In this document: one piece after another, positions 11,353-22,312 of the stretch
How positions within the stretch are numbered: position 1 is the first letter of the stretch
Layout: every line of letters starts with the position of its first letter
Assembly: GCF_028369065.1 (NCBI RefSeq)
Contig: NZ_JAQNDA010000007.1
Location: 62,001-126,000 of the forward strand
DNA length: 64,000 nucleotides
Reading direction: 5' to 3'
DNA from: Marinobacter sp. SS21
GTDB taxonomy: Bacteria; Pseudomonadota; Gammaproteobacteria; Pseudomonadales; Oleiphilaceae
The notes under the pieces: generated by a model
Seen by the model: only the letters and a program-made list of their open reading frames with translations
Databases searched by the model: none
What the model was told of the DNA's origin: nothing
Program-made: the position numbers and the translations under genes

Positions 11353-13512
11353 GTGACCGCGACTGTCCGCATCGCCCTCAATCGACCGCTACGCAGGCTG
11401 TTTGATTATCAGCTTCCTGACTCACTATCGCTGCAACCAGGGCATCGGGTGCGCATTCCTTTTGGCCGCCAGTCGGCCATCGGCATCGTTGCGGCAACGG
11501 ACACCCCGCCGCCGGCCAACCTGACCCTCAAAGCGGTCGCCGAAGCGCTTGAGCCGTGGCCCGCCCTGCCCGCCGAAACCCTGTCCCTGTTAACCTGGGC
11601 TGCCGCCTATTACCAGCACCCATTGGGGGAGTGCCTGTTCATGGCACTGCCTCCGGCACTTCGCCGTGGCCAGCCGGCGACCGCGAAACAGGAGCAGCAC
11701 TGGATCCCCCAAGGCAATGTCGAGGACATCCCCAAACGCGCCCATCGCCAACGGGCGCTGCTGGAGTGGCTACAACAGCAGGGTACGCCCACACCAACCG
11801 GCGCCATCACCCAGGCAGGCTTTAGCCGCGCACAACTGAGCCAGCTTGAGGAGCGCGGCCAGGTGAGAGCGGTCGACGCGGCCCCAGCCAGCACCAGCGA
11901 ATGCGCCACCTTGCCGCCATTGTCCACCGCCCAACAAACAGCGCTCGACAAGCTGACAGGACCGGACCACGGCTTCAGTGTCAGCCTGTTATACGGCATC
12001 ACCGGCAGCGGCAAGACGGAACTCTACCTGCATTATTTGGAGCAATATCTGGCGACCGATCAGCAGGCCCTGGTCCTGGTTCCCGAAATCAACCTGACAC
12101 CGCAAACCGTAGCCCGTTTTCGTCGCTACTTCGGCGAACGCATTGCCGTCTGGCACTCGGCACTCAACGATTCACAGCGCCTGGAAACCTGGCTTCGAAT
12201 TCGGCACGGCGAGCCGGTGATCCTGATCGGCACCCGCTCAGCCGTGCTGCTGCCATTTACCGGCCTTAACACCATAATCGTGGATGAGGAGCACGACGGC
12301 TCCTACAAGCAGGGCGAAGGCTTCCGCTATTCCGCCCGGGACCTGGCGGTCTATCGCGGGCACCTCAATCACTGCCCGGTAATCCTGGGGTCCGCGACGC
12401 CGTCACTGGAGTCCTACCACAATGCCCGTAACGAAAAGTACCGCCTGGTCAAACTCGAACAGCGGGCCGGCAGCAGTCGGCCCCCGACGGTAAGACTGCT
12501 GGACGTCCGCAGCCGCCCGCTCGAAGGAGGCCTCTCTAGACCAGCTCTGAACGCCATTCAGCAATGCCTGGCTTCCGGCCAACAGGCGCTGATCTTCGTG
12601 AACCGCAGGGGCTTTGCCCCGGTCATGATGTGCTTTGACTGCGGACACCTGATGGAGTGCCCCCGCTGCGACACCCGGCTGACCTACCATCGCCGTGATC
12701 GCGCCATGCGCTGCCACCATTGCGATTATCAGACCGCTGCCCAGGAACATTGCCCCAAATGCCAGAGCGAGGCGTTCAAGCCCATCGGTCAGGGTACCGA
12801 GCGAACGGAATCGGTGCTTGCCGAGCAGTTCCCCGACACCCCGGTGGTGCGGGTCGACCGCGACAGCACACAACGCAAGGGCAGCATTCAGTCCATTCTT
12901 GAGCGCGTGAACACCGGAGCCCCCTGCATCCTGGTAGGCACCCAGATGCTGGCCAAGGGCCACGACTTCCCCAATGTCACCCTGGTGGTGGTGGTCAATG
13001 CCGATGGCGGTCTGTTCAGCGTCGATTTCCGCGCCCCAGAACAACTGATCCAGACCCTGCTGCAGGTCAGCGGTCGCGCCGGCCGCGGCACGGTACCAGG
13101 CAAGGTACTGATCCAAACCTGTCACAGCGACCACCCCCTCTTGACCGCCCTGTGTGACGGCAGCTATCTGCCCATGGCCGACCAACTGCTGCAAGAACGG
13201 GAGAGCGGGCAACTCCCGCCGTTTCGCGCCATGGCGATACTTCGAGCCGAAGCCCCCACCATGACTGCCAGCCTAAGCTTCCTGGACCAGGCTCGCACCC
13301 TCACCGCAGCAACCCCGATTCAGGTATGGGGCCCCCTGCCCGCCGTTATTGCCCGCCGCGCCGACCGTCACCGGGCACAGCTGGTGTTGGTCAGTGATCA
13401 ACGCAAACGCCTCGGCCAGACGCTTAGCCGGCTGATCCCAGCCCTCGAAGAACTTCGGCAGCCGACCGGGCTCCGCTGGCAGATTGACGTCGATCCCCAG
13501 GAAACCGGATGA
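11353..13512 (+). CDS. priA: Primosomal replication restart helicase PriA
   Basis: 3'-5' helicase that recognises stalled forks and reloads the replisome. 719 residues from a GTG start. It shows an N-terminal 3'-DNA-binding domain ([18 protein letters not shown]), Walker [10 protein letters not shown] at 215-223, Walker [14 protein letters not shown], helicase motif QVSGRAGRG, and the eight-Cys zinc module ([15 protein letters not shown] then [17 protein letters not shown]). The usual length is about 730. It stands head to head with rpmE, as in Pseudomonas. Confidence 0.97.
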   Translation: MTATVRIALNRPLRRLFDYQLPDSLSLQPGHRVRIPFGRQSAIGIVAATDTPPPANLTLKAVAEALEPWPALPAETLSLLTWAAAYYQHPLGECLFMALPPALRRGQPATAKQEQHWIPQGNVEDIPKRAHRQRALLEWLQQQGTPTPTGAITQAGFSRAQLSQLEERGQVRAVDAAPASTSECATLPPLSTAQQTALDKLTGPDHGFSVSLLYGITGSGKTELYLHYLEQYLATDQQALVLVPEINLTPQTVARFRRYFGERIAVWHSALNDSQRLETWLRIRHGEPVILIGTRSAVLLPFTGLNTIIVDEEHDGSYKQGEGFRYSARDLAVYRGHLNHCPVILGSATPSLESYHNARNEKYRLVKLEQRAGSSRPPTVRLLDVRSRPLEGGLSRPALNAIQQCLASGQQALIFVNRRGFAPVMMCFDCGHLMECPRCDTRLTYHRRDRAMRCHHCDYQTAAQEHCPKCQSEAFKPIGQGTERTESVLAEQFPDTPVVRVDRDSTQRKGSIQSILERVNTGAPCILVGTQMLAKGHDFPNVTLVVVVNADGGLFSVDFRAPEQLIQTLLQVSGRAGRGTVPGKVLIQTCHSDHPLLTALCDGSYLPMADQLLQERESGQLPPFRAMAILRAEAPTMTASLSFLDQARTLTAATPIQVWGPLPAVIARRADRHRAQLVLVSDQRKRLGQTLSRLIPALEELRQPTGLRWQIDVDPQETG

Positions 13513-13649
13513 TCCCCCCAAGTCAGGCATCGTCTCGCCACCACCCGGTTTCATTGAGAATCAGCGGGCTTTCCGGGATAATAGCCCCCCTTAATCCCTT
13601 GGCGCCGACGCGCCACCTCCCAACCCCACAAGCCGAATCATCCGACAGC

Positions 13650-15335
13650 ATGAAAGAGATCGTTACCGAACTGCTCGAGTCCGCCTTGGCGACACTCCAA
13701 TCCGAAGGCACGTTACCCTCGGACCAGACCTTTTCCCCCCAGGTCGGCAACACCAAAGACAAGGCCCACGGTGATTACGCCTGCAACGTGGCCCTGGTCG
13801 CCGCCAAAGCTGCCGGATGCCCGCCACGCCAACTGGCCGAGGCGCTGATCCAAAAACTGCCGGCCAGTGCGGCAGTTGACAAGGTGGAAATCGCGGGCCC
13901 CGGGTTCATCAACTTCTTCATGAGCACGGCCAGCGCCTTTGAGGTGGTAAACACCATTCTGGAGCACGGCCACGATTACGGCCGCAACAACCATGGCCAA
14001 GGGGAACCGGTGCAGGTCGAATTCGTGTCGGCCAATCCCACCGGCCCCCTGCATGTCGGCCATGGCCGTGGCGCTGCGATCGGCGATTGTCTGTGCCGGC
14101 TGCTGGAAGCCAACGGCCACCGCGTCACCCGCGAGTTTTACTACAACGATGCCGGCGCCCAGATCAACAATCTGGCGCTGTCCGTCCAGGCTCGAGCCAA
14201 GGGACTGAGCCCTGACGACGACAGCTGGCCAGCCGACGGCTATCGCGGCGACTACATTGTGGACGTGGCCAACGGCTACCTGGCGGGCGATACCGTCACC
14301 GCCGATGACCGGGAAGTCACCGGTCATCGGGACCCAGACAACCTGGAAGCCATCCGGGACTTTGCCGTGGCCTACCTGCGCCGGGAACAGGATCTCGACC
14401 TGAAGGCTTTCGGCGTCGCCTTCGACGTCTACTTCCTGGAATCGTCGCTGTATCAGGACGGCAAGGTGGAGGCGACCGTGGAGCGCCTGACCGAAAACGG
14501 CTTCACCTACGAAAAAGACGGCGCCATGTGGCTGATGACCACCGAGTTCGGCGACGACAAGGACCGGGTCATGCGCAAGCAGGACGGCGGCTACACCTAT
14601 TTCCTGCCGGACGTGGCCTACCACCTGGACAAGTGGCAACGGGGATTTACCACGGTCATTAACGAACAGGGCGCCGATCACCACTCCACCGTCACCCGGG
14701 TGCGGGCGGGACTGCAAGCCTTAGATTCAGGCATCCCCAAGGGCTGGCCCGACTACGTCCTGCACCAGATGGTGATGGTCACCCGCTCCGGCCAGGAAGT
14801 AAAAATCTCCAAACGGGCCGGTAGCTATGTCACCCTGCGGGACCTCATTGACGAAGTAGGCCGGGACGCCACTCGCTTCTTCCTCGCCGCACGCCGGGTG
14901 GATTCCCAGTTGACCTTCGATATTGATCTGGCCCGCTCCCAGACCAATGAAAACCCGGTGTACTACATTCAATATGCCCACGCCCGTATCTGCAGCGTGC
15001 TGCGAAGACTGGCGGACGAAGGGCAACCCCGCAACAGGAATGAGAGCCTTGGTGACTTGGCCCTGCTGACTCTGGACGAGGAGAAAGACCTCGCCAACCA
15101 GCTTGCCCGCTACCCCGAACTGGTGGCCAATGCGGCAGCCCAGCGGGAACCGCATCACCTGACCCATTACCTGCGCGAATTGGCAGGTCAGTTCCATACC
15201 TACTACAACGCCCACAAGGTGCTGGTGGAGGACACCGCCATTCGCGATGCCCGCGTCAGCCTCTATTTGGCGGTACGTCAGGTGATTGCCAACGGCCTGG
15301 ATCTGCTGGGAGTCAGCGCGCCTGAAGAGATGTAG
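13650..15335 (+). CDS. argS: Arginyl-tRNA synthetase
   Basis: Class I synthetase charging tRNA-Arg. I start it at ATG 13650 ([17 protein letters not shown]), which matches the family; the open frame reaches back to 13509, overlapping priA, but the extra 47 residues are low-complexity and unlike ArgS. Motifs: additional N-terminal domain, the HIGH-type signature H135VGH in [12 protein letters not shown], the KMSKS-region variant [13 protein letters not shown], and a C-terminal DALR anticodon-binding domain ending [14 protein letters not shown]. 561 residues, normal. Confidence 0.96.
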   Translation: MKEIVTELLESALATLQSEGTLPSDQTFSPQVGNTKDKAHGDYACNVALVAAKAAGCPPRQLAEALIQKLPASAAVDKVEIAGPGFINFFMSTASAFEVVNTILEHGHDYGRNNHGQGEPVQVEFVSANPTGPLHVGHGRGAAIGDCLCRLLEANGHRVTREFYYNDAGAQINNLALSVQARAKGLSPDDDSWPADGYRGDYIVDVANGYLAGDTVTADDREVTGHRDPDNLEAIRDFAVAYLRREQDLDLKAFGVAFDVYFLESSLYQDGKVEATVERLTENGFTYEKDGAMWLMTTEFGDDKDRVMRKQDGGYTYFLPDVAYHLDKWQRGFTTVINEQGADHHSTVTRVRAGLQALDSGIPKGWPDYVLHQMVMVTRSGQEVKISKRAGSYVTLRDLIDEVGRDATRFFLAARRVDSQLTFDIDLARSQTNENPVYYIQYAHARICSVLRRLADEGQPRNRNESLGDLALLTLDEEKDLANQLARYPELVANAAAQREPHHLTHYLRELAGQFHTYYNAHKVLVEDTAIRDARVSLYLAVRQVIANGLDLLGVSAPEEM

Positions 15336-15368
15336 GCGCCATCAACAGCCGACAGGGTAACCGCCGCC

Positions 15369-15998
15369 ATGCCGCGAGATTATGCCAAGCAAAGCCGGCC
15401 CGAGCCGGCACCCCGGCGCACGCCCCGCAAGGCTGCGCCGGCCAAGCGTTCCGGCAGGCCCCAGCCTGCCCGCCATCAGTCAGGAGGGTTATCTGTGCGC
15501 TGGATCCTGTCGCTGGCCGCCGTTGGCGGATTCATCGGCTTTATCTTCTATCTCAATACCCTGGAGCCCGGCACGCCATCGGCCCAACCAGCGGACAACG
15601 ACCGTCAGTCCCAGCCGGAAGCGATCAGCACCAACCGTAACCAACGGGCACCTGCCGAGCAGCCGCAGAACTTCCGCTTCTACGAGATGTTACCGGACTC
15701 GGAAGTCATCCCCCCCAAAGTGGAGGAGTACACCCCCGGGCCGGCACAGCAGACCTACAACTACCTGGTTCAGACCGGCTCGTTCCGGAGCCAGAGTGAT
15801 GCCGAGCGGCAACGGGCCCAGATCGCCTTCCAGGGACTGCGGGCAAAGGTCAGCCGGATCGATCTCAATAGCGGCTCCACCTGGTATCGGGTCAATGTCG
15901 GCCCCTTCACCACCCGCAGCCAGATGAACTCGGCACTGGACAAGCTGGTCGCCATCAACATCCAACCGCTGGTGCGAAAAATCCCCAAGGACGGCTGA
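15369..15998 (+). CDS. ftsN: FtsN-like SPOR domain cell-division protein
   Basis: Bitopic protein expected to bind denuded septal peptidoglycan and activate division. 209 residues: a basic, Ala/Pro-rich cytoplasmic tail, a TM helix (WILSLAAVGGFIGFIFYL, about 45-62), a Pro/Gln-rich periplasmic linker and a C-terminal SPOR domain (YNYLVQTGSFRSQSDAERQR ... TWYRVNVGPFTTRSQMNSAL). The place between argS and hslVU is that of pseudomonad FtsN-type proteins. It is shorter than E. coli FtsN (319 residues) and the sequence alone does not prove the division role. Confidence 0.8.
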   Translation: MPRDYAKQSRPEPAPRRTPRKAAPAKRSGRPQPARHQSGGLSVRWILSLAAVGGFIGFIFYLNTLEPGTPSAQPADNDRQSQPEAISTNRNQRAPAEQPQNFRFYEMLPDSEVIPPKVEEYTPGPAQQTYNYLVQTGSFRSQSDAERQRAQIAFQGLRAKVSRIDLNSGSTWYRVNVGPFTTRSQMNSALDKLVAINIQPLVRKIPKDG

Positions 15999-16086
15999 GC
16001 CCCGTTGCCATGGCCCCGGGTCGGGGCCATTCGGGCCAACCGGCGGCCGTTACTGCCATTTCCCCGCTACCCCACCATAGGCAGCG

Positions 16087-16114
16087 CTTGAAATTCTCCT
16101 CTGCGCCTCCATAA
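16087..16114 (+). promoter_or_regulatory. Sigma-32-type heat-shock promoter for hslVU
   Basis: CTTGAAA at 16087-16093 is followed after 13 bases by CTCCATAA (16107-16114). This matches the RpoH consensus CTTGAAA - about 13-14 bases - CCCCATNT at six of the seven defined -10 positions. It lies 85 bases upstream of hslV, a known sigma-32 regulon operon in E. coli. Confidence 0.72.
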
Positions 16115-16143
16115 CTCCCCAACAATCTTCGTTCACTCAAAGA

Positions 16144-16180
16144 TTTTTCACCTATTTTTCACCTGAGGTTTTTTTCACCT
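16144..16180 (+). repeat. Three direct copies of a 10-base motif in the hslV leader
   Basis: The decamer tttttcacct occurs at 16144-16153, 16155-16164 and 16171-16180, immediately before the hslV Shine-Dalgarno (ggag, ending about 6 bases from ATG). The copies lie in the predicted 5' untranslated region if the promoter at 16087 is used. Function unknown. Confidence 0.7.
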
Positions 16181-16198
16181 TGGGCATTTGGAGCCGAC

Positions 16199-16729
16199 AT
16201 GACTACGATTCTTTCCGTACGACGCGATGACGAAGTCGCCATGGGTGGCGACGGCCAGGTATCCCTCGGCAATACCGTCATGAAAGGAAACGCACGCAAA
16301 GTACGACGGCTGTACAACGGCCAGGTGCTGGCGGGCTTTGCCGGCGGCACGGCAGACGCTTTTACCCTGTTCGAGCGGTTCGAGGCTCAGCTGGAAAAAC
16401 ACCAGGGCAACTTGACCCGCGCGGCGGTGGAACTCGCCAAAGACTGGCGCACCGACCGGGCCCTGCGACGGCTGGAAGCACTGCTGGCGGTGGCCGACAA
16501 GACCGCCTCGTTGATCATTACCGGCAACGGCGACGTCATCGAACCGGAACAGAACCTGATTGCCATTGGCTCCGGCGGCCCCTTCGCTCAGTCTGCGGCC
16601 CGCGCGCTGCTGGAGAACACCGACCTCAATGCCCACGAGATTGTCGAGAAAGGCCTGGATATTGCCGCTGACATCTGTGTCTACACCAACCACAACCGCA
16701 CCCTCGAGGTGCTGTCTGTCAACGATTGA
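16199..16729 (+). CDS. hslV: ATP-dependent protease proteolytic subunit HslV
   Basis: Threonine protease of the HslUV (ClpQY) complex, a cytosolic two-component proteasome relative. The N-terminus [20 protein letters not shown] exposes the catalytic Thr2 after Met removal. Family core: [34 protein letters not shown] and [15 protein letters not shown]. 176 residues, exact family size. Followed 12 bases later by hslU. Confidence 0.98.
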   Translation: MTTILSVRRDDEVAMGGDGQVSLGNTVMKGNARKVRRLYNGQVLAGFAGGTADAFTLFERFEAQLEKHQGNLTRAAVELAKDWRTDRALRRLEALLAVADKTASLIITGNGDVIEPEQNLIAIGSGGPFAQSAARALLENTDLNAHEIVEKGLDIAADICVYTNHNRTLEVLSVND

Positions 16730-16741
16730 TCCGGAGCGACC

Positions 16742-18070
16742 ATGTCTGCCATGACCCCTCGAGAGATTGTCCACGAACTCAATAAACACATCGTCGGCCA
16801 GGACGACGCCAAACGCGCAGTCGCCATCGCCTTGCGGAATCGCTGGCGCCGGATGCAGCTCGACAGCACCCTGCGTGAGGAGATCACCCCCAAGAACATC
16901 CTGATGATAGGGCCCACCGGTGTCGGTAAAACCGAAATCGCCCGACGATTAGCCAAACTGGCGGACGCGCCCTTCCTCAAGGTGGAAGCCACCAAGTTCA
17001 CCGAGGTGGGCTATGTTGGGCGGGACGTGGAGTCCATCATCCGCGACCTGGCGGACGCCGCTGTGAAGATGCTCCGTGAACAAGAGATGAAGCGCCACGA
17101 AAACCGGGCACTGGACGCCGCGGAAGAGCGCATTCTCGACGCCCTGCTGCCACCGGCCAGGGACTTCGCCGACGACAACCGGGAAGGCCAAGACTCCGCC
17201 ACTCGCCAGCTGTTCCGCAAGAAACTCCGGGAAGGCGATCTCGACGACAAGGAAATTGAGATCGAGCTGAGCAGCCCCAAAGCCGGCATTGAGATCATGG
17301 CACCTCCCGGTATGGAGGAGATGACCTCTCAGCTGCAAAGCATGTTCTCCAATATGTCCTCCGAACGCCGCAAGACCCGCAAGCTGAAAGTCGCGGACGC
17401 CCTGCGCCGGGCCAAGGACGATGAGGCCGCCAAACTGGTCAACGAGGAAGAAATCAAGCAAAAGGCCATTCAGGCCGTTGAACAAAATGGCATCGTATTT
17501 ATCGATGAGATCGATAAGGTCGCCAAGCGCTCGGAGAATGCCTCCACCGATGTCTCCCGGGAAGGGGTGCAGCGCGACCTGCTGCCACTGATCGAAGGCA
17601 GTACGGTCAGCACCAAATACGGCTCAATCCGCACCGACCACATCCTGTTCATCGCCTCGGGCGCCTTCCACCTGGCCAAGCCCTCGGATCTGATCCCGGA
17701 GCTGCAGGGCCGGCTGCCCATACGGGTCGAACTGCAGGCACTGACGCCGGAGGATTTCAAGCGCATCCTCACCGAGCCCGACGCCTCCCTGGTTCAGCAA
17801 TACGAGGCCCTGGTCGGCACCGAAGGCGTCAGCCTGACGTTTGCGGAAGATGCCATCACCCGCATTGCCGAAGTCGCCTGGAAAGTGAACGAGAGCACCG
17901 AGAACATCGGCGCCCGCCGTCTCCATACCGTGCTCGAGCGGCTGCTGGAAAGCCTGTCCTTTGAGGCGGGAGACAGTGTCATCGATCACTTCGAGATCAC
18001 CGCCAGCTATGTCGATGAGAAATTGGGCAATCTGGCCGAGGACGAAGACCTCAGTCGTTACATCCTCTAA
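16742..18070 (+). CDS. hslU: ATP-dependent protease ATPase subunit HslU
   Basis: AAA+ unfoldase partner of HslV. 442 residues with Walker [10 protein letters not shown] (about 60-68), the pore motif GYVGRDV (about 91-97), the intermediate domain (residues about 110-240, charged), Walker [11 protein letters not shown], the arginine-finger region and sensor 2 [15 protein letters not shown], ending LSRYIL, the C-terminal peptide that docks into HslV. Same operon as hslV. Confidence 0.98.
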   Translation: MSAMTPREIVHELNKHIVGQDDAKRAVAIALRNRWRRMQLDSTLREEITPKNILMIGPTGVGKTEIARRLAKLADAPFLKVEATKFTEVGYVGRDVESIIRDLADAAVKMLREQEMKRHENRALDAAEERILDALLPPARDFADDNREGQDSATRQLFRKKLREGDLDDKEIEIELSSPKAGIEIMAPPGMEEMTSQLQSMFSNMSSERRKTRKLKVADALRRAKDDEAAKLVNEEEIKQKAIQAVEQNGIVFIDEIDKVAKRSENASTDVSREGVQRDLLPLIEGSTVSTKYGSIRTDHILFIASGAFHLAKPSDLIPELQGRLPIRVELQALTPEDFKRILTEPDASLVQQYEALVGTEGVSLTFAEDAITRIAEVAWKVNESTENIGARRLHTVLERLLESLSFEAGDSVIDHFEITASYVDEKLGNLAEDEDLSRYIL

Positions 18071-18127
18071 CCCGCAACCGCCAAGGCAGGCCTGACGACC
18101 CCGGCCTGCCGCTTTCGGACCGCCACT

Positions 18128-18487
18128 ATGACAACCGAACGCCCCAGCAACATCCGTATCCGCAAACGAAGCCGACTATTGCACCTGGATTATGCCGATG
18201 GCAGCAGCGCTGAGCTCCCTTTCGAACTGCTGCGGGTTTACTCACCGTCGGCAGAAGTTCGCGGGCACGGCATGGGAGCCGGGGTGCTGCAAACCGGTAA
18301 GCAGGATGTGGAAATCACGGGTGCGGAAATGATTGGCAACTACGCCCTGAAGTTGAGCTTCAGCGATGGCCACGATTCGGGCCTGTTCACCTGGGCGTAT
18401 TTGCGTGAGCTGGGCCAGCATCAGGACGATTACTGGCGCCGTTACCTGGCCCGCCTGGAGCAGGAAGGGGGCTTGAGAAGCCCCTGA
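18128..18487 (+). CDS. DUF971 (gamma-butyrobetaine hydroxylase N-terminal-like) protein
   Basis: A 119-residue protein with the DUF971 fold signature: LHLDYADGSSAELPFELLRV, then VEITGAEMIGNYALKLSFSD and DSGLFTWAYLRELG. The family is found alone in bacteria and fused to eukaryotic butyrobetaine/trimethyllysine dioxygenases, where it binds zinc; here the zinc-ligand cysteines are not evident. It follows hslU by 57 bases, the same neighbour as in Pseudomonas. Function unknown. Confidence 0.85.
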   Translation: MTTERPSNIRIRKRSRLLHLDYADGSSAELPFELLRVYSPSAEVRGHGMGAGVLQTGKQDVEITGAEMIGNYALKLSFSDGHDSGLFTWAYLRELGQHQDDYWRRYLARLEQEGGLRSP

Positions 18488-18500
18488 TCCGTACCGGAAA

Positions 18501-19739
18501 TTACAGGGCTTTCTGGATGAGCTCTGTCACACCGAAACCGTTAGCCAGCTTCCCCTTCTGGGCTTTACGGCGGTTCTTCGCTACGTAAAGCGGCAGCATT
18601 TCCCCATACAGACTGGTACTGATGGTACGTTGCTCATCTTCCAGCCGATCCCGCCGCAGCCGAATGCCATAGCGCAGCAATTTAGGCTCCAGCTCGTCCG
18701 CCCGCTTCAGCAGATCTCGGCGGGTCATCTGGTAGGCGTGCTCGCACACCATCCGTCGTGACTGGAAGCTGAAGACATTGGAGAAGAACAGCTTGGCATC
18801 GTCACGGGTCGGCTCGAACAGCAGCAGCTCCTTGTCCGGATAGTCCCGGGAATACTGGGCAATACCCGCCTGCATGCGCGAATAGACCATGGTGCGGAAC
18901 ATCTGGGAAAGCAGGTTGGGCATACCGGAGTGGGTCAGCGTACCGGGTGTCATGGTGCCGGCACGGACCGCGGCACTGGCATCTATGGGCACCTGGGGAT
19001 TGACCGCAAAAACCAGGTCAGCGCCGTCCTCAAAGGCGACGGACGCATGCACCGCCTTGCGCAGGGTACCATCCACGTAGTAGCGGCCATCGACGTTAAC
19101 CGGCACGTAGATTCCTGGGGCCGAGGTACTGGCCTGAATCGCTTTGGAAATCGGTACATGATCGAAGCCCGGGGCACCGAAACAGACCGCTTCGGTGCTT
19201 TCCACATCGGCTGCGACGATATACAGGCTGCGCTTCAGCTGACGGAAGTCGTTGGTGCGTCCCAACATGCTGAAGGCCCGCTGCAAATAGTCATGCAAGC
19301 CTTCATTATCGAACAGCCCCGCCGGTGCCACCTGCGACAAGATGGTCAGGGCCTCCAGCAGACTCTGGTCATAGGGGTTGTTAACAAACCGGGCCAGTGC
19401 GGTTGCCACCAACCTGGGCACCGCCAACAAACGACCGCCGATTTCCCGGAAGGCCGGCCGGTAGAACACTTCCGGGTGGAACGGGTGGACTTCCGCCTCG
19501 TTTCGCACAAAGATCCGACACAACTGCGCCGTGGTCACCTGGTTCGCCAGATTGGCGGCCACGAACGACCCCGCGTTTACGCCGACGTAAACATCAATGT
19601 CGTTGAAATCCAAGCCGTCCAGGGCCTCATCCAGCGCCCGAAGCGCGCCAATTTCGTAGATGCCCCCCAGAGGACCGCCGCCGCCCAGCGCGAGCCCAAT
19701 ACGTGGCTTGGGTTTGATTTCAGTGTGCGTCGCTGCCAT
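18501..19739 (-). CDS. Patatin-like phospholipase family protein with Asn in place of the nucleophile Ser
   Basis: Patatin/RssA-type alpha/beta hydrolase. The oxyanion-loop motif LALGGGGPLGGIYEIGAL (about 16-33) and the C-terminal DG motif of the Ser-Asp dyad (YYVDGTLRKAV) are present. The expected nucleophile elbow G-x-S-x-G reads GVNAG, so the catalytic Ser is Asn55; the codon is AAC. The 3' half (LFFSNVFSFQSRRMVCEHAY) is not typical of short RssA. The start is ATG 19739; a TTG at 19748 is possible. Either a non-catalytic lipid-binding relative or a subfamily with another nucleophile. Confidence 0.85.
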   Translation of the reverse strand: MAATHTEIKPKPRIGLALGGGGPLGGIYEIGALRALDEALDGLDFNDIDVYVGVNAGSFVAANLANQVTTAQLCRIFVRNEAEVHPFHPEVFYRPAFREIGGRLLAVPRLVATALARFVNNPYDQSLLEALTILSQVAPAGLFDNEGLHDYLQRAFSMLGRTNDFRQLKRSLYIVAADVESTEAVCFGAPGFDHVPISKAIQASTSAPGIYVPVNVDGRYYVDGTLRKAVHASVAFEDGADLVFAVNPQVPIDASAAVRAGTMTPGTLTHSGMPNLLSQMFRTMVYSRMQAGIAQYSRDYPDKELLLFEPTRDDAKLFFSNVFSFQSRRMVCEHAYQMTRRDLLKRADELEPKLLRYGIRLRRDRLEDEQRTISTSLYGEMLPLYVAKNRRKAQKGKLANGFGVTELIQKAL

Positions 19740-19944
19740 AGCTAACAATCCAAGGTCCGACAGTGGGTCCTTTCAACTTAACACCCACTTTTAGAGTACT
19801 CACCCTATATTCCCGAAAACAGGCCAAAGTGATCCCAAATTTACCACGAAAGTCGTAAATCCAATGCAAAACTGAAAAGCCAACTGAACACTGTAATAAC
19901 GATGAATAATGTTAAGGAACCGCTGATGAACGCCCTAAAACCGT

Positions 19945-22254
19945 TTATTGCAGCATCTGCTCCTTAAGAGCCGCCGCGGTGGCGGTCTTGCCGGGTCGCA
20001 AATAGCGGCCGAAGCCGGCACTGCGCAGGGAGAGATCGACGCAACTCTTGATGACATGAGGCGAATCCAGCAACAGCACATCTTCCAGCAGCTGCCCGGC
20101 CCATTCCAGGCTCAGGTTGCGGATCACGGACTTGACCTTGGGCAGGCTGGCGGCGTTCATCGACAGGGCGTCATAGCCCATCGCCATCAACAGTACCGCA
20201 CCGCCGGGATCCCCGGCCAGCTCGCCACAGATGCTGACCGGCTTGCCTGCGGCATGGGCATCGTGGGCAATCCGCACCAACGCCTGCAGCACGGCCGGGT
20301 GATAAGAGTGGTACAACTGGGCAACCCGGGGATTGTTGCGATCAACCGCCAGCAGGTATTGGGTCAGGTCGTTGGAACCCACGGACAGAAAATCCACCCG
20401 ATCCGCCAGTTCCCGGACCTGATACACCGCCGCCGGGACTTCCACCATCACACCCACCTTGGGCATGTGGATGTCGTATCCCTCTTCGCGCACCTCATGA
20501 TAAACCCGGTAAATCAGGTGCAGGGATTCCTCGACTTCCGAGATATTGCTGATCATCGGCAACATGATCTGCAGATTATTCAGCCCCTCACTGGCCTTGA
20601 GCATGGCCCGCACCTGAACCAAAAAAATCTCTGGGTGATCCAGGGTCACGCGAATGCCGCGCCAACCCAGGAACGGGTTCTCTTCCTGGATCGGGAAATA
20701 GGTTAACGCCTTGTCGCCGCCGATATCCAGGGTACGCATGGTCACCGGATTGGGGGCAAAGGCCTCCAGCTGTTCCCGGTAGTATTCCCGCTGCTCCTGC
20801 TCGGAAGGGAAACGATCTTTGATCATGAACGGCACTTCGGTCCGGTACAGACCGATGCCCTCGGCACCGTGACTGAGGGAGCGCACCACATCGGTCATTA
20901 GGCCGGTGTTTACCAATAACGACACCCGGTGGCCATCGGTGGTCTCACAGGGCTTGTCCCGCAATACCTCCAGCCCCCTGACCAGCTCGTCCTCTTCGTC
21001 GCAAATCTCCTGGTACACCGCCCTCAGGTCCGCTGAGGGCGAGGCGAAGAGCTGGCCTTCGAAGCCGTCGACAATCAGTTCCTTGCCATCGAGCTGGTTC
21101 ACCGGAATATCGACCAGTCCCATGACCGTCGGCACCCCCATGGCACGGGCTAGAATGGCAACATGGGAGTTCCCTGAGCCCCGTACCGACACCAGCCCCA
21201 CCAACTGATCTCTGGGCACCTCGCCCAGCATGGCCGGAGTCAGCTCCTCGCTCACCAGCACGGTCCGTTCCGGATAGACCCGCTCCTGCTGGTTACCTTC
21301 CTGCAGGTGGGACAGCAGGCGACGGCCCAGATCACGGATGTCCACCGCCCGCTCCCGCAGGTACAGATCGTCCATCATTTCAAAGTGGCGGACATACTGC
21401 TGAACCACTTGTCGCAACGCCCCCTGGGCCCACAGGCCCTGCTGGATGCAGTTGACCACTTCGCCGGGCAACGCGTTGTCCCCCAGCATCCGCAGGTAGA
21501 CCTCGAACAATGCCTGCTCTTCCGGCCGCAGCTGGGAAGCCAGCCGACGGGCGACACGCTCGATATCCTCCCGCACCGCAGTGACCGCGTCACTGAACAA
21601 CTGGAGTTCCTGATCGATGTCCTCGGCCTGTTTCTCCGGAACCGCATCCAGGTCGGCGGCAGGATAGACCGCCACCCCCTGACCAATGGCCACGCCCTGG
21701 GCCCCGGCAACGCCGCTGAAACTGACGTCCTTGGCCTCCGCCCCGGTCAGGGACAATCCGCTGATCGCCCCAGTCGCCTCGCTGTGGGCAATGACACCGG
21801 CCAGCTGTGCCGACACGGTGACCAGGAAAGCCTCCTCCCCTTCGTCAAAACAGCGAGAGTTTTCCCGCTGCTGAACCACCAATACCCCCAGCACCCGGCG
21901 ATGGTGAATGATCGGAACACCAAGGAAGGACCGGAAGCGTTCCTCACCGGTCTCCGGGAAGTAACGATAGCGGGGGTGGGACGGGGCGTCTTCGAGATTG
22001 ATGGGTTCTTCCCGAGACCCCACCAGGCCAATCAGGCCTTCCGAGTAGCCCAGGCTGACCTTGCCGACGGCCTGTTGATACAGGCCCTCACTGGCCATCA
22101 GGATGTAGCGGTTGCTGTCCGGATCGAGCAGGTAAACGGAGCAGACCTCCGTCCCCATCGCCTTCTGCACCCGGGATACAATAATCCCCAGCGCCTCCTG
22201 AAGATCGCGGGCGCTGTTAACCTCTTGTACCAGGCTTCGCAGTATTTCTAGCAT
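19945..22254 (-). CDS. ptsP: PTS-Ntr enzyme I (phosphoenolpyruvate-protein phosphotransferase PtsP)
   Basis: First phosphotransfer protein of the nitrogen-related PTS, passing phosphate from PEP to NPr. 769 residues: a GAF domain (about 15-155; ALGIIVSRVQKAMGTEVCSV), a PEP-utilizer N-terminal helical domain, the phosphohistidine domain with GSGNSHVAILARAMGVPT (His364), and a PEP-binding TIM barrel with SLSHGAEGIGLYRTEVPF, PMISNISEVE, EVPAAV and SVGSNDLTQY. Full length. Probably cotranscribed after rppH (58-base gap). Confidence 0.96.
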   Translation of the reverse strand: MLEILRSLVQEVNSARDLQEALGIIVSRVQKAMGTEVCSVYLLDPDSNRYILMASEGLYQQAVGKVSLGYSEGLIGLVGSREEPINLEDAPSHPRYRYFPETGEERFRSFLGVPIIHHRRVLGVLVVQQRENSRCFDEGEEAFLVTVSAQLAGVIAHSEATGAISGLSLTGAEAKDVSFSGVAGAQGVAIGQGVAVYPAADLDAVPEKQAEDIDQELQLFSDAVTAVREDIERVARRLASQLRPEEQALFEVYLRMLGDNALPGEVVNCIQQGLWAQGALRQVVQQYVRHFEMMDDLYLRERAVDIRDLGRRLLSHLQEGNQQERVYPERTVLVSEELTPAMLGEVPRDQLVGLVSVRGSGNSHVAILARAMGVPTVMGLVDIPVNQLDGKELIVDGFEGQLFASPSADLRAVYQEICDEEDELVRGLEVLRDKPCETTDGHRVSLLVNTGLMTDVVRSLSHGAEGIGLYRTEVPFMIKDRFPSEQEQREYYREQLEAFAPNPVTMRTLDIGGDKALTYFPIQEENPFLGWRGIRVTLDHPEIFLVQVRAMLKASEGLNNLQIMLPMISNISEVEESLHLIYRVYHEVREEGYDIHMPKVGVMVEVPAAVYQVRELADRVDFLSVGSNDLTQYLLAVDRNNPRVAQLYHSYHPAVLQALVRIAHDAHAAGKPVSICGELAGDPGGAVLLMAMGYDALSMNAASLPKVKSVIRNLSLEWAGQLLEDVLLLDSPHVIKSCVDLSLRSAGFGRYLRPGKTATAAALKEQMLQ

Positions 22255-22312
22255 ATCCGGACCAGTTACTCACCGTTATTGATACTGTGTGCGCTCTGCC
22301 AGTCACCCACCG

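Noticed and set aside
13713..14717. 334-codon minus-strand frame opposite argS
   Set aside because: Shadow of argS; Val/Gly/His-rich with no motif.
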